64,000 nt of DNA, taken from positions 100,149,513 to 100,213,512 of the forward strand of contig CM060311.1 in the NCBI GenBank assembly GCA_030674185.1, read 5' to 3'. Shown here in pieces: positions 47,276 to 57,597 of the stretch (position 1 is the first letter of the stretch; each line of letters opens with the position of its first letter). The DNA comes from Monoplex corrugatus. Lineage: Eukaryota; Mollusca; Gastropoda; Littorinimorpha; Ranellidae. The translations under genes were made by a program, and so were the position numbers. The notes under the pieces are model-generated. The model saw nothing but the letters and a program-made list of their open reading frames with translations, had not been told where the DNA came from and made no database searches.

Positions 47276-50200
47276 TCACTTTTGGTTCCTCCTTGCCCAG
47301 ATCCAGCTTGAGCTCCTTTCTGCTGCCTCTGCCATCGCTTTAAGGGCTCTAGTCCTCTTCTTCCCAGAAATGGCGAGTTGTTTCATGAGATCATAAGCGG
47401 AGGTGCCCACAAACCCTCTTGCCCCGACCTCTATGGCGAAGATTTTGACCCGCAGACCTGCTTTCTTCAGGGTGCTGGCAAGACCGGCGTATTTTTCGGT
47501 CTTGTAGATATGTGCTTCTTCCATTCTGCTTTCGTATGGCACAGTGAGTTCTATCAGAATCACTTGTTTCGAGGAGTCAGAGTGGAGAGCGATGTCTGGT
47601 CTCATGCCTGTCTTGCTGATGACATCTGGGTAATTTCTCCACTCTGGGAGGTCTGCTGTACACTCCCAGTCGACTGCTCCATCCAGAAGACCCTTTGGCA
47701 ATGTGCTGGTTGTCATAGCAATTTCGGGCCAGACCTGTTTCCCTCCTGCTTTGTAGAACGTTGTCATAGCAATTGGTGCGTTTGGGGTCATGGTTTTTTC
47801 GCTAACCACGTCTGTGATCACTTTCAGAACTTGGTTGTGCCTCCATGTATACCTTCCTTGGGCTAGCGCTACTTTGCAAGAGCTTAGGACATGTTCCACT
47901 GTTTGTTTCTTCTGACAGAGCGGACATGCTGGGTCGTCTGATTTCCCCATTTCACTAAGTTTGCATTCGAGGGGAGCAGGTCATATACAGATCTGAGGAG
48001 GAAGCTTATCCTTAGAGGAGCCATGTGCCACATATCGTTCCAGCTGAGACTTCTTTGGAGTGCACTGTCCCATGTTGTCCATTGCCCCTGTTGACCTTGC
48101 TGGACTGCCTTCTGCACTCTTTTGACATCTTCTTCTTCCTTCAACTCCTGTATGATCATGTCTCTTTTTTCCTTCCCTTTGGCTTTGGACCACCACTGCA
48201 TTTTTGTTGCTCCCAGTCTCTGTCTGTTGGTTTGCGTGTGTCTAATTATTTCTTTGATGCTGAGGTTTCTCTTGGCATTGTTTACAGCCTCTTGGACTTT
48301 CCACTTTCTGCCAGTTCTCAGCTTTGGATGAACTGATCTCACGATATTGTCTTCCGATTCCTCCAGCATGCTCAACAGTCTTGCTTTTCCAACTTTGTAT
48401 TCCTCCACTATGGATTTGAGAGGTAGCTTCAGCATTGCTTGACGACAGTAGAATGCAACATCAGTGAGACCAGGTGGGACACCGAGCCATTTTCTTGTGT
48501 ATTTGTTGATTTTGGCTTCCATTGCTTCGACTGTGCTGGTGCAAATGTCATAGATTAGCAGTGGCCACAGCAGCTTTGGTATCAGCATGAACTGTAGACA
48601 CCAGACTTTGTATTTGCCTGGCAGTCCGCAGTTATCTATTTTCTTCAGGCCTTCTTCTGCTGTTTGCTTGGTTTCACGTCCCCTTTGTGTGTCTTTCAGG
48701 GAGTCATCATACCATCTTCCGAGACTTTTTACTGGCTCTTCTGTGACAGTGGGGATGGCTTGGTTGGCTACCATGAATTTGACTGAATCTGCCACTTTTC
48801 CTTTTCGCAGTGAGAGACTTCGGGATTTTTAGGTTTGAACCTCATTCTTGAAGAGGCCACCAGCTCATCCAGCTGCTTTAAGATTTGGTGTGTCTCTTCC
48901 TCATCCGTGGACAAGACTGTTGTGTCATCCATGAAAGCTTTCAGAGGAGGCATCTGGTATCCATCTCCCAGATTCACTAGACCTGAACTCTTCATTACAG
49001 CTTTCAAGATGACTTCCATTGCCAACACGAACAGTATGGGAGAGATTGCACAGCCCATTGCAATGCCCACCTCTAGGTCTATCCAGTCCGTGGTGTATTC
49101 TTTGGTAGAGAACCGCATTGAGAACCCTTGGAAATACTTCCTCAGCATTGTTCGGATGTTTTCTGGATGTGATACATTTCAAGAGCCAGCTGGATCATAT
49201 CGTGTGGAACTGATCCATATGCATTCGCCAGATCAAGCCAAACTACGTCAATGTCTCTCTTCTCTGTTCTTGCTTTTTGGATGGCATCCCAAATCAACGT
49301 GGCATGTTCCAAGCATCCAGGCATTCCTGGTATGCCTCCCTTTTGGACTGACATATCCAGATACTTGTTTTCAGTCAGGTATTTTGTCAATCTTGCTGCC
49401 ATAACAGAGAAGAAGATTTTCCCCTCGACGTTCAGAAGTGATATTGGCCTGAACTGATTGATGCTGCTGGAGTTCTGCTCCTTCGGAATGTACACTCCTT
49501 CAGCTCTCATCCATTGGTCGCTGATCTTCTGGCTCCTCCATGCTATCGAATCATCTTGTGGAGCCACTCGAGCACTTTTGGGCATTTCTTGTAGAGCAGG
49601 TATGGTATTCCGTTTGGTCCAGGTGTTGACTTGGCTCTGGCTTTCTTTACTACGTTCTTCACTTCATCCAATGTTGGTGGTTTGTTATTGAATTTTCCTT
49701 CTGGCGCTGCAGGCCAAACCAGATTCTGGATTTCAAGTGGTGCCTCGCGCTGAGAATCGGAATATGTTTCCCTGAGATGCTGCTCTAGGGTTTCCTTGCC
49801 CACTATGAGAGTCCCTGATTTGGGTTGTTCAAACAGCTTTCTTGCAAAGTCAAAGGGATCTTTGAAGAAACGATCTTGAGTCTTCTTCTTTTTGCTCTTT
49901 CTTCGCCTTGCTGATTCCACTTTGCTGAGAGCATTGTGTTTGGCCTTCAGATCTTTCCAGAGTTCCAGGAGCCCTTGCTTCTCGAATTCTGAGGCAGTTT
50001 TCATTCGCTTCGCTTTTTAAGCTTCCTTTTCTCCCTCCGGATGCTCTCCATCTGTTGCTGTCTTCTGGATTTCTGGGGAGGCGTTTTTGTCTTTGGCTGC
50101 TTCACTCCATAAGTGTCCCTGCAGATAGAGTATATGATGTCTCCGTATGTGTCAAGTTTGTGTTCCAGCGTACTGTTCCCTATTAGCGCATTCAGCTTAA

Positions 50201-50366
50201 GGACAAGTTCCTCATCTAATTTCTCCCATTGTTCTTTTGCACCGGCAGGCGGCAAATTGAGTTTTCCACGTTTGGCGTTAAGAGCTTGTGCAAAATCCGC
50301 ATCAGAACCGTCAGCGTGGATGTCCTTGGCACTATGTACATGAGACTGGCGCCATACAAACATCAT
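47276..50366 (-). pseudogene. RT and restriction-like endonuclease ORF of R2/HERO-type LINE
   Basis: Six overlapping open frames (50366-50001, 50004-49543, 49585-49142, 49148-48768, 48795-47884, 47950-47276) make one protein with about five frame breaks. Landmarks are KSTPGPNGIPYLLYKKC, NQFRPISLLNVEGKIFFSV, WLDLANAYGSVPHDMI and GCAISPILFVLAMEV. The catalytic FMDDTTVL is near 48930, followed by LGRWYDDSL and the knuckle CPLC ... EHVLSSCK. QGRYTWRHNQVL and RPDIAL ... ILIELTVPYE (nuclease) complete it. The breaks are mostly single-base shifts, implying a fairly recent but dead copy. N-terminal DNA-binding fingers are not seen upstream of 50366. Confidence 0.8.
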
Positions 50367-50429
50367 TCACCCAATTCTACACAAAACACAAACGCAAAAA
50401 TCTATCACAAAACGTGAAACTAACAACGG

Positions 50430-50640
50430 GTTTATTTACAGCAAGCTGGTGGATAGGGTGGGGGAGGGGACTGTTATGGTGGATAGGGTGGGGGGGACTG
50501 TTATGGTGGACAGGGTGGGGGACTGTCATGGTGGATAGGGAGGGGGAGGGGACTGTTATGGTGGACAGGGTGGGGGGACTGTTATGGTGGACAGGGTGGG
50601 GGAAGGGACTGTTATGGTGGATAGGTGGAGAAACTGAAAG
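50430..50640. repeat. GGTGGACAGGGTGGGG minisatellite
   Basis: About seven G-rich units of 24-33 bp (TTATGGTGGACAGGGTGGGG). Many G-runs are present, so G-quadruplex formation is possible. Confidence 0.9.
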
Positions 50641-50644
50641 GACT

Positions 50645-51425
50645 GGACTGGGCCATTCCAGAATGGAGGTTAAATTGGGCCATTCCAGAATGGAGGGTTA
50701 AACTGGGCCATTCCACAATGGAGGGTTAAACTGGGCCATTCCAGAATGGAGGGTAAATTGGGCCATCCCAAATGGAGGGTTAATTGGGCCATCCCAGAAT
50801 GGAGGGTTAAATTGGGCCATCCAAGAATGGAGGGTTAAACTAGGCCATCCCAGAATGGAGGAATAAACTGAACAATCCCAGAATGGAGAGTAAAACTGGG
50901 CCATCCCAGAATGGAGAGTTAAACTAGGCCATCCCAGAATGGAGAGTAAAACTGGGCCATCCCAGAATGGAGGGTTAAACTGGGCCATCCCAGAATGGAG
51001 AGTAAAACTGGGCCATCCCAGAATGGAGAGTTAAACTGGGCCATCCCAGAATGGAGAGTAAAACTGGGCCATCCCAGAATGGAGAGTAAAACTGGGCCAT
51101 CCCAGAATGGAGAGTAAAACTGGGCCATCCCAGAATGGAGAGTAAAACTGGGCCATCCCAGAATGGAGGGTTAAACTAGGCCATCCCAGAATGGAGAGTA
51201 AAACTGGGCCATCCCAGAATGGAGAGTAAAACTGGGCCATCCCAGAATGGAGAGTAAAACTGGGCCATCCCAGAATGGAGAGTAAAACTGGCCATCCCAG
51301 AATGGAGAGTAAAACTGGGCCATCCCAGAATGGAGAGTAAAACTGGGCCATCCCAGAATGGAGAGTTAAACTAGGCCATCCCAGAATGGAGGAATAAACT
51401 GAACGTTCCCAGTATGGAAGGTAAA
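50645..51425. repeat. 28-bp minisatellite beside a splice donor
   Basis: About 27 copies of a 25-28-bp unit containing GGCCATCCCAGAATGGAG. The array starts some 15-25 bp into the intron after the donor of the exon at 51453 (reading the - strand). The open frames here (AQFYSPFWDGPV-type) are repeat products. Confidence 0.95.
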
Positions 51426-51452
51426 ACTGGGCCATCCCATAGTCTGACTGAC

Positions 51453-51612
51453 CTTGAAGACCTCCATGGGGTTGCAGGAGGACCTGAAGGCACACTGGGT
51501 ATGTCCGTCACTGTCCAGAATGAGGTGACAGGTCTTGATGGCCTCCACCCTCTTGTCATTGGTCTTGCATGTCTTGGTCATGATCTTGGTGGTCTCCATA
51601 CACAGCGGGTCT
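51453..51612 (-). CDS. Internal exon of a C8-domain-like secreted protein gene
   Basis: The frame lies between GGTGTCCAG|A (entry phase 2) and TTCAAG|GTCAGT (exit phase 0). It encodes RDPLCMETTKIMTKTCK, then KRVEAIKTCHLILDSDGH, TQCAFRSSCNP and MEVFK. The second half is the start of a C8-like module whose remaining cysteines lie on the exon at 42694. The exon is flanked on its 5' side by a TGTGTGACTG repeat, giving an unusual TG-rich tract in place of a normal polypyrimidine tract. Homology is judged only by cysteine spacing and the L-I-L-D and DCVQYVC signatures. Confidence 0.6.
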
Positions 51613-51613
51613 C

Positions 51614-51680
51614 TGGACACCGGGCATGTCACACAGTCACACAGTCACACAGTCACACAATCACACAGTCACAATGTGCA
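51614..51680. repeat. CACACAGT short tandem repeat at an acceptor
   Basis: Six to seven CACACAGTCA-type units just upstream (- strand) of the exon at 51612. They replace a conventional polypyrimidine tract. Confidence 0.85.
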
Positions 51681-51733
51681 CAGCACGCTCACATGCCCAC
51701 ATCATTATCACACGCCTACAATTATGCACACAC

Positions 51734-52092
51734 ATCATCATCATCATCATCAGGTGCCCTGCCGCATGGCGTTGGCGACCATGGACTTCCAACCATCTCT
51801 ATCTCTCGTTGCACCCAGCATCTCCCCCACCCTCTTCATCCCCAGCCACTCTGCAAGTCCGTCCAGCATTCTCTCCCTGGGTCTACCCGGTGCTCTCTTT
51901 CCCTCCAGCTTTCCGTTGTGACCAGGTGCTCCAAATCCCCCTTCCTCATAAAATGGCCTATAAATGTTGCTTGTCTTTTCCTAATCTGCCTTATCAGTGA
52001 TCGACTTGTGTCTGCCTCCATCAAGACTGTCTCGTTTGTTTTCTTTGCTGTCCATGGTACTCTCAACATTCTTCTGAGAAACCACATGCACA
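51734..52092 (-). mobile_element. RTE-like LINE 3' fragment
   Basis: A - strand copy ending in an ATC tail at 51740. Its coding remnants read WFLRRMLRVPWTAKKTNE, RSLIRQIRKRQATFIGHFM and RKGDLEHLVTT. The 5' truncation falls exactly at a CA repeat (52093). It is a member of the same family as 26818, 57598 and 63571. Confidence 0.88.
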
Positions 52093-52167
52093 CACACGCA
52101 TACAAATACAGTGATACTAACACACATACGCGAAGGCGGGCGCGCACTCTGACACACACAAACACAT

Positions 52168-52207
<40 letters not shown>

Positions 52208-52300
52208 CACACACACACACACACACACCACACACCATACGCACACGCACACAGAGAGATACAAGCACGCTGGTGCAAATACACACACGCACACACACAC
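52093..52300. repeat. CA microsatellite
   Basis: (CA)n with CG-containing interruptions between two truncated LINE fragments. Confidence 0.92.
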
Positions 52301-52304
52301 ACAT

Positions 52305-52590
52305 GAAGGTAAAAATGTAGACGTTATGTTTTCTAAGTGCCAGGAGTCAGTTCTAGCTGCTGCAGACCTCTCCATCCCGACACTCAAAACTTTAAAGTCC
52401 AATAACCGTTTGGGTAATGTTTGGTGGACAGAGGCATGTGAGAAAGCAGTTTAGTATAAAAAAAGTGAAATACAAAATCTACATCGAAAGCAGAACACCT
52501 GAAGATCATATGGAAACGAAAAAAGCTAACACCTTGTGTAATAAAATCATCGATGAAGCAAAGAAAAATGATTGGGCATCATACTGCAGA
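52305..52590 (+). pseudogene. APE-type LINE linker remnant (Jockey/I/RTE-like)
   Basis: The frame reads KCQESVLAAADLSIPTLKTL, then NVWWTEACEKAV. After a frame break it continues KKVKYKIYIESRTPED, CNKIIDEAKKNDWASYC. The WW-x-x-x-C-x-x-A then A-K-x-x-x-W pattern is typical of the linker between endonuclease and RT in APE-type LINEs. The copy is cut by CA repeat on the left and GACA repeat on the right, leaving no catalytic domain. Confidence 0.65.
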
Positions 52591-52837
52591 CAGACAGACA
52601 GAGAGACAGACAAACAGACAGACAGACGAGAGCAGACAGACAGACAGACAGACAGACAGAGAGACAGAGACAGAGAGACAGAGAGACAGACAGACGACAG
52701 ACAGACAGACGAACAGACAGACAAACAGACAGACACACACCACACACACACAGACACACACACACAGACCACACACACACACACACACCACACACAGACA
52801 CACACACACCACACACACACAACACACACACACACAC

Positions 52838-52885
<48 letters not shown>

Positions 52886-52945
52886 ACACGACACACCACA
52901 CAACCACCCACACACCCACACACACACACACACACACACACATCA
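52591..52945. repeat. GACA then CA microsatellites
   Basis: (CAGA)n from 52591 to about 52735, then (CA)n with CC interruptions to 52945. Confidence 0.94.
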
Positions 52946-53007
52946 AATAAAACATTGTCAACAGGAGAAGAAGTACACCATGACCCAGTCAGCAAGGAAA
53001 GGTTTAC

Positions 53008-53122
53008 ATCTGAGCGATGGACGGATCAGTGAAGATGTCGTAGAGAATGGTCCACTCGATTCGCTTCTTGTTCTTGAACAATTTTCTGGTTCGTATTTTT
53101 ATCTCTTCCCCGTCTTCGGATC
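53008..53122 (-). CDS. Candidate exon, upstream part of the C8-like gene or a terminal exon
   Basis: After acceptor GTGTGTGCAG|GA (phase 1) the frame reads SEDGEEIKIRTRKLFKNKKR, then IEWTILYDIFTDPSIAQ. Two endings are possible. A donor AT|GTAAAC at 53008/53007 gives exit phase 2, which matches the entry phase of the exon at 51612 and would join the two. Otherwise the frame ends with ATG TAA at 53004, making it the last exon of a separate - strand gene. The donor is weak at +5. CA repeats flank the exon closely on its 5' side. No domain is recognised. Confidence 0.4.
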
Positions 53123-53123
<1 letters not shown>

Positions 53124-53216
<93 letters not shown>

Positions 53217-53266
53217 CACACACACACACACACATAGACACACACACACACAGACACACACACACA

Positions 53267-53312
<46 letters not shown>
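53124..53312. repeat. CA microsatellite at an acceptor
   Basis: A nearly pure (CA)n run that on the - strand reads as (TG)n immediately before the acceptor of the candidate exon at 53122. Confidence 0.94.
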
Positions 53313-53315
<3 letters not shown>

Positions 53316-53424
53316 TTACACTGGTATGTGATGGCTATTAAAAAAAATGAATTCCGAGAAACAGGATTTTTCGATACAGGATAACATTCCATCAAATCTA
53401 AATACAGCTCGGAATAAAATATAT

Positions 53425-53590
53425 GTGTATCGTAAGATATCAATCAACATGACAATTAACCAAACAAATCATAGTACATGTACTGATGTGTATGGTAAGA
53501 TATCAATGAACATGATAATTAACCAAACAAAATCATAGTACTGATGTGTATTATACAATATCAATGAATATGATAATTAATCAAAGTTCT
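53425..53590. repeat. 75-bp tandem repeat, three copies
   Basis: Three diverged copies around GATATCAATGAACATGATAA and TTAACCAAACAAATCATAGTA. The last copy is shortened. Confidence 0.8.
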
Positions 53591-53641
53591 GCGTAAAACA
53601 TACATGAAAACGTAACAGTCATCTTCTGAAACCAGCTATCA

Positions 53642-53755
53642 TGGTGCTGGGGTTAGCGTCATGGACTAACAACTGGAAGGTTGTGGGTTCGAATCCTGTC
53701 AGTTCTGTCCGAACCAGTGTGGGATTTGTCGGCCCCAACCGGCTCCTACCTGATG
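53642..53755 (+). mobile_element. tRNA-derived SINE, family 1, 5' part of an expanded copy
   Basis: The head carries the perfect B box GGTTCGAATCC (in GTTGTGGGTTCGAATCCTG) after an A-box-like GGGGTTAGCGTCATGG. The following body, GGGATTTGTCGGCCCCAACC, aligns with the copy at 20800. The next SINE segment, GGAAAGACTGGGACCACCCA, has been amplified into the 2.9-kb array that follows. The SINE's 3' part reappears only at 56665. Confidence 0.8.
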
Positions 53756-56664
53756 CTGTGTGTGTTGTGGTATCATTGGAAAGACTGGGACCACCCAGTG
53801 TACATGTAGTGTTATCCACTTGTGTTGTGGTATCATCGGAAAGACTGGGACCACCCAGTGTACATGTAGTGTTATCCACTTGTGTTGTGGTATAATTGGA
53901 AAGACTGGGACCACCCAGTGTACATGTAGTGTTATCCACTTGTGTTGTGGTATCATCGGAAAGACTGGGACCACCCAATGTACATGTAGTGTTATCCACT
54001 TGTGTTGTGGTATCATCGGAAAGACTGGGACCACCCAGTGTACATGTAGTGTCATCCACTTGTGTTGTGGTATCATCGGAAAGACAGGGACCACACAGTG
54101 TACATGTAGTGTCATCCACTTGTGTTGTGGTATCATTGGAAAGACAGGGACCACACAGTGTAGTGTCATCCACTTGTGTTGTGGTATCATTGGAAAGACA
54201 GGGACCACACAGTGTACATGTAGTGTCATCCACTTGTGTTGTGGTATCATTGGAAAGACAGGGACCACCCAGTGTAGTGTCATCCACTTGTGTTGTGGTA
54301 TCATTGGAAAGACAGGGACCACACAGTGTAGTGTCATCCACTTGTGTTGTGGTATCATTGGAAAGACAGGGACCACACAGTGTAGTGTCATCCACTTGTG
54401 TTGTGGTATCATTGGAAAGACAGGGACCACCCAGTGTACATGTAGTGTCATCCACTTGTGTTGTGGTATCATTGGAAAGACAGGGACCACACAGTGTAGT
54501 GTCATCCACTTGTGTTGTGGTATCATTGGAAAGACAGGGACCACCCAGTGTACATGTAGTGTCATCCACTTGTGTTGTGGTATCATTGGAAAGACAGGGA
54601 CCACACAGTGTAGTGTCATCCATTTGTGTTGTGGTATCATTGGAAAGACAGGGACCACACAGTGTACATGTAGTGTCATCCACTTGTGTTGTGGTATCAT
54701 CGGAAAGACAGGGACCACCCAGTGTACATGTAGTCTCATCCACATGTGTTGTGGTATCATTGGAAAGACAGGGACCACCCAGTGTACATGTAGTGTCATC
54801 CACTTGTGTTGTGGTATCATTGGAAAGACAGGGACCACCCAGTGTACATGTAGTGTCATCCACTTGTGTTGTGGTATCATTGGAAAGACAGGGACCACAC
54901 AGTGTACATGTAGTGTCAACCACTTGTGTTGTGGTATCATTGGAAAGACAGGGACCACACAGTGTACATGTAGTGTCATCCACTTGTGTTGTGGTATCAT
55001 CGGAAAGACAGGGACCACCCAGTGTACATGTAGTCTCATCCACATGTGTTGTGGTATCATTGGAAAGACAGGGACCACCCAGTGTACATGTAGTGTCATC
55101 CACTTGTGTTGTGGTATCATTGGAAAGACAGGGACCACACAGTGTACATGTAGTGTCATCCACTTGTGTTGTGGTATCATCGGAAAGACAGGGACCACCC
55201 AGTGTACATGTAGTCTCATCCACATGTGTTGTGGTATCATTGGAAAGACAGGGACCACCCAGTGTACATGTAGTGTCATCCACTTGTGTTGTGGTATCAT
55301 TGGAAAGACTGGGACCACCCAGTGTACATGTAGTGTCATCCACTTGTGTTGTGGTATCATTGGAAAGACTGGGACCACACAGTGTAGTGTCATCCACTTG
55401 TGTTGTGGTATCATTGGAAAGACTGGGACCACCCAGTGTAGTGTCATCCACTTGTGTTGTGGTATCATTGGAAAGACAGGGACCACCCAGTGTACATGTA
55501 GTGTTATCCACTTGTGTTGTGGTATCATTGGAAAGACAGGGACCACACAGTGTAGTGTCATCCACTTGTGCTGTGGTATCATTGGAAAGACAGGGACCAC
55601 CCAGTGTAGTGTCATCCACTTGTGTTGTGGTATCATTGGAAAGACAGGGACCACACAGTGTAGTGTCATCCACTTGTGTTGTGGTATCATTGGAAAGACA
55701 GGGACCACCCAGTGTACATGTAGTGTCATCCACTTGTGTTGTGGTATCATTGGAAAGACAGGGACCACCCAGTGTAGTGTCATCCACTTGTGTTGTGGTA
55801 TCATTGGAAAGACAGGGACCACCCAGTGTACATGTAGTGTCATCCACTTGTGTTGTGGTATCATTGGAAAGACAGGGACCACCCAGTGTACATGTAGTGT
55901 CATCCACTTGTGTTGTGGTATCATTGGAAAGACAGGGACCACCCAGTGTACATGTAGTGTCAACCACTTGTGTTGTGGTATCATTGGAAAGACAGGGACC
56001 ACCCAGTGTACATGTAGTGTCATCCACTTGTGTTGTGGTATCATTGGAAAGACAGGGACACCCAGTGTACATGTAGTGTCAACCACTTGTGTTGTGGTAT
56101 CATTGGAAAGACAGGGACCACCCAGTGTACATGTAGTGTCATCCACTTGTGTTGTGGTATCATTGGAAAGACAGGGACCACCCAGTGTACATGTAGTGTC
56201 ATCCACTTGTGTTGTGGTATCATTGGAAAGACAGGGACCACCCAGTGTACATGTAGTGTCAACCACTTGTGTTGTGGTATCATTGGAAAGACAGGGACCA
56301 CCAGTGTAGTGTCATCCACTTGTGTTGTGGTATCATTGGAAAGACAGGGACCACCCAGTGTAGTGTCATCCACTTGTGTTGTGGTATCATTGGAAAGACA
56401 GGGACCACACAGTGTACATGTAGTGTCATCCACTTGTGTTGTGGTATCATTGGAAAGACAGGGACCACACAGTGTAGTGTCATCCACTTGTGTTGTGGTA
56501 TCATTGGAAAGACAGGGACCACCCAGTGTACATGTAGTGTCATCCACTTGTGTTGTGGTATCATTGGAAAGACAGGGACCACACAGTGTAGTGTCATCCA
56601 CTTGTGTTGTGGTATCATTGGAAAGACTGGGACCACACAGTGTACATGTAGTGTCATCCACTTC
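53756..56664. repeat. 60/54-bp minisatellite grown from a SINE interior
   Basis: About 50 copies of a unit containing GTGGTATCATTGGAAAGA and GGGACCACCCAGTGTA. Two length classes differ by a 6-bp ACATGT step (60 and 54 bp). Variants include ACTGGGACC against ACAGGGACC, CACACAG against CACCCAG, and GTTATCC, GTCATCC, GTCAACC or GTCTCATCC. Both lengths are multiples of three and the unit lacks stops, so frames of 700-855 codons run through in several registers. These are not genes. Confidence 0.96.
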
Positions 56665-56745
56665 ATGGATGTGTCTTGAGGTGTTATAATTTCCTGACCA
56701 ACACCGTAGGTGTCTGTATGTCTCGGGCCTGGTTGACACCAGAAT
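56665..56745 (+). mobile_element. tRNA-derived SINE, family 1, 3' part
   Basis: GTCTTGAGGTGTTATAATTTC, CTGACCAACACCGTAGG and TGTCTGTATGTCTCGGGCC follow the array. They align in order with CAACCAGACCCCGCAGG and TGTTTGTATCTCTGGGC of the copy at 20800-21115. This shows that one SINE was split by internal array growth. Confidence 0.75.
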
Positions 56746-57066
56746 ACATTATGATAGTAAGCGTAGAGTACAGCCATGTCACGCAGTCTCAATACTGGAT
56801 GAAACTCCATATCATCATGATTATTATCTTCATAGTTATCATTCATTATATGAAAAACGAAACAGAACAAAAAGAAAGAAAATATAAAAAAGAGCAAAAC
56901 ACTACAAATCAAAACAGAAAAATCGCAACAAACACAAATGTCCTTTAAAAATGATATTTTGAGATGTCATGGTAAGCCTACTTTCAAAATCTTTATCAAA
57001 TTAAAGGGCTTAAATTAAAATAGCTATAAATGAAAATGTTACATACAATTACTGCTACCAATATTA
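56746..57066. other. A/T-rich flank, possibly old L1-like sequence
   Basis: No coding frame is recognised. A short L1-like tail lies on the far side of the RTE-like insertion at 57067, so part of this stretch may belong to the same old element. Confidence 0.3.
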
Positions 57067-57339
57067 GAATGTCTGGAGGCAGACACAAGAAGATTATTCT
57101 TAAGGAAGATTAGGAAAAGACAGGCAACATTTATAAGCCATTGTATGAGGAAAGGGGAATTAGAGCACCTGGTCACAACAGGAAAACTGGAGGAAAGAGA
57201 GCACTAGGTAGACCCAGGTAGGAAATATTGGAGGGACTTGCAGTGGCTGAGGACAGAGTGAGTGCAAGATGTGCTTGCGGCAACAAGGGATAGATACATA
57301 TGGAGGACCATGATCGCCAACGCCATGTGGCAGGGCACT

Positions 57340-57385
<46 letters not shown>

Positions 57386-57387
57386 AT
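57067..57387 (+). mobile_element. RTE-like LINE 3' fragment, + orientation
   Basis: The only RTE-like copy here in + orientation. Fragments such as EAGHNRKTGG-type, LGRPR and MEDHDRQRHVAGHL are readable with frameshifts, and it ends in a (GAT)n tail at 57340-57385. It is moderately diverged from the other copies and 5'-truncated. Confidence 0.8.
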
Positions 57388-57597
57388 TGTTTTACAAAAA
57401 GAAAAAGAATTGCTGACAGCTGCATCACCATAACAGTGTAACAATAAAAGGGACAGCACTGAACACATATTCTGGCGATGTGTGCCTTAAAACATTTGTA
57501 AAATAGTTGAAGCTCTGTTGAAAGAAAAAAGTGCATTTACAGTAAATGTTTCATTTGTGTTATTTGGAATTGAAAAAGAATTAAAAAGTGATAATAC
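57388..57597 (+). pseudogene. L1/Tx1-like tail remnant
   Basis: The frame GTALN/DSTEHIFWRCVP contains the T-x-E-H-x-F-W-x-C signature of L1/Tx1-like ORF2 C-termini, followed by KSAFTVNVSFVLFGIEKELK. It is sandwiched between two RTE-like copies in opposite orientation, suggesting an older element hit twice. Confidence 0.5.

Larger units (their letters stand above)
46891..50395 (-). mobile_element. LINE with restriction-like endonuclease (R2/R4/HERO-type)
   Basis: A - strand element of about 3.4 kb with an N-terminal charged region, RT, zinc-knuckle-like segment and a C-terminal PD-(D/E)XK-type endonuclease, in that order. This architecture belongs to the early-branching, site-tending LINEs (R2, R4, NeSL, HERO group), unlike the APE-type LINEs elsewhere in the window. 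The 3' UTR includes a tRNA-like segment (47161-47238). It lies in the 8.7-kb intron of the C8-like gene, same strand. Its exact ends are not defined. Confidence 0.82.

Noticed and set aside
53619..56739. Threonine- and cysteine-rich frames of 726-855 codons that look like a secreted repeat protein
   Set aside because: Several frames on both strands are equally open, the unit derives from a SINE interior, and neither end joins a plausible coding exon.
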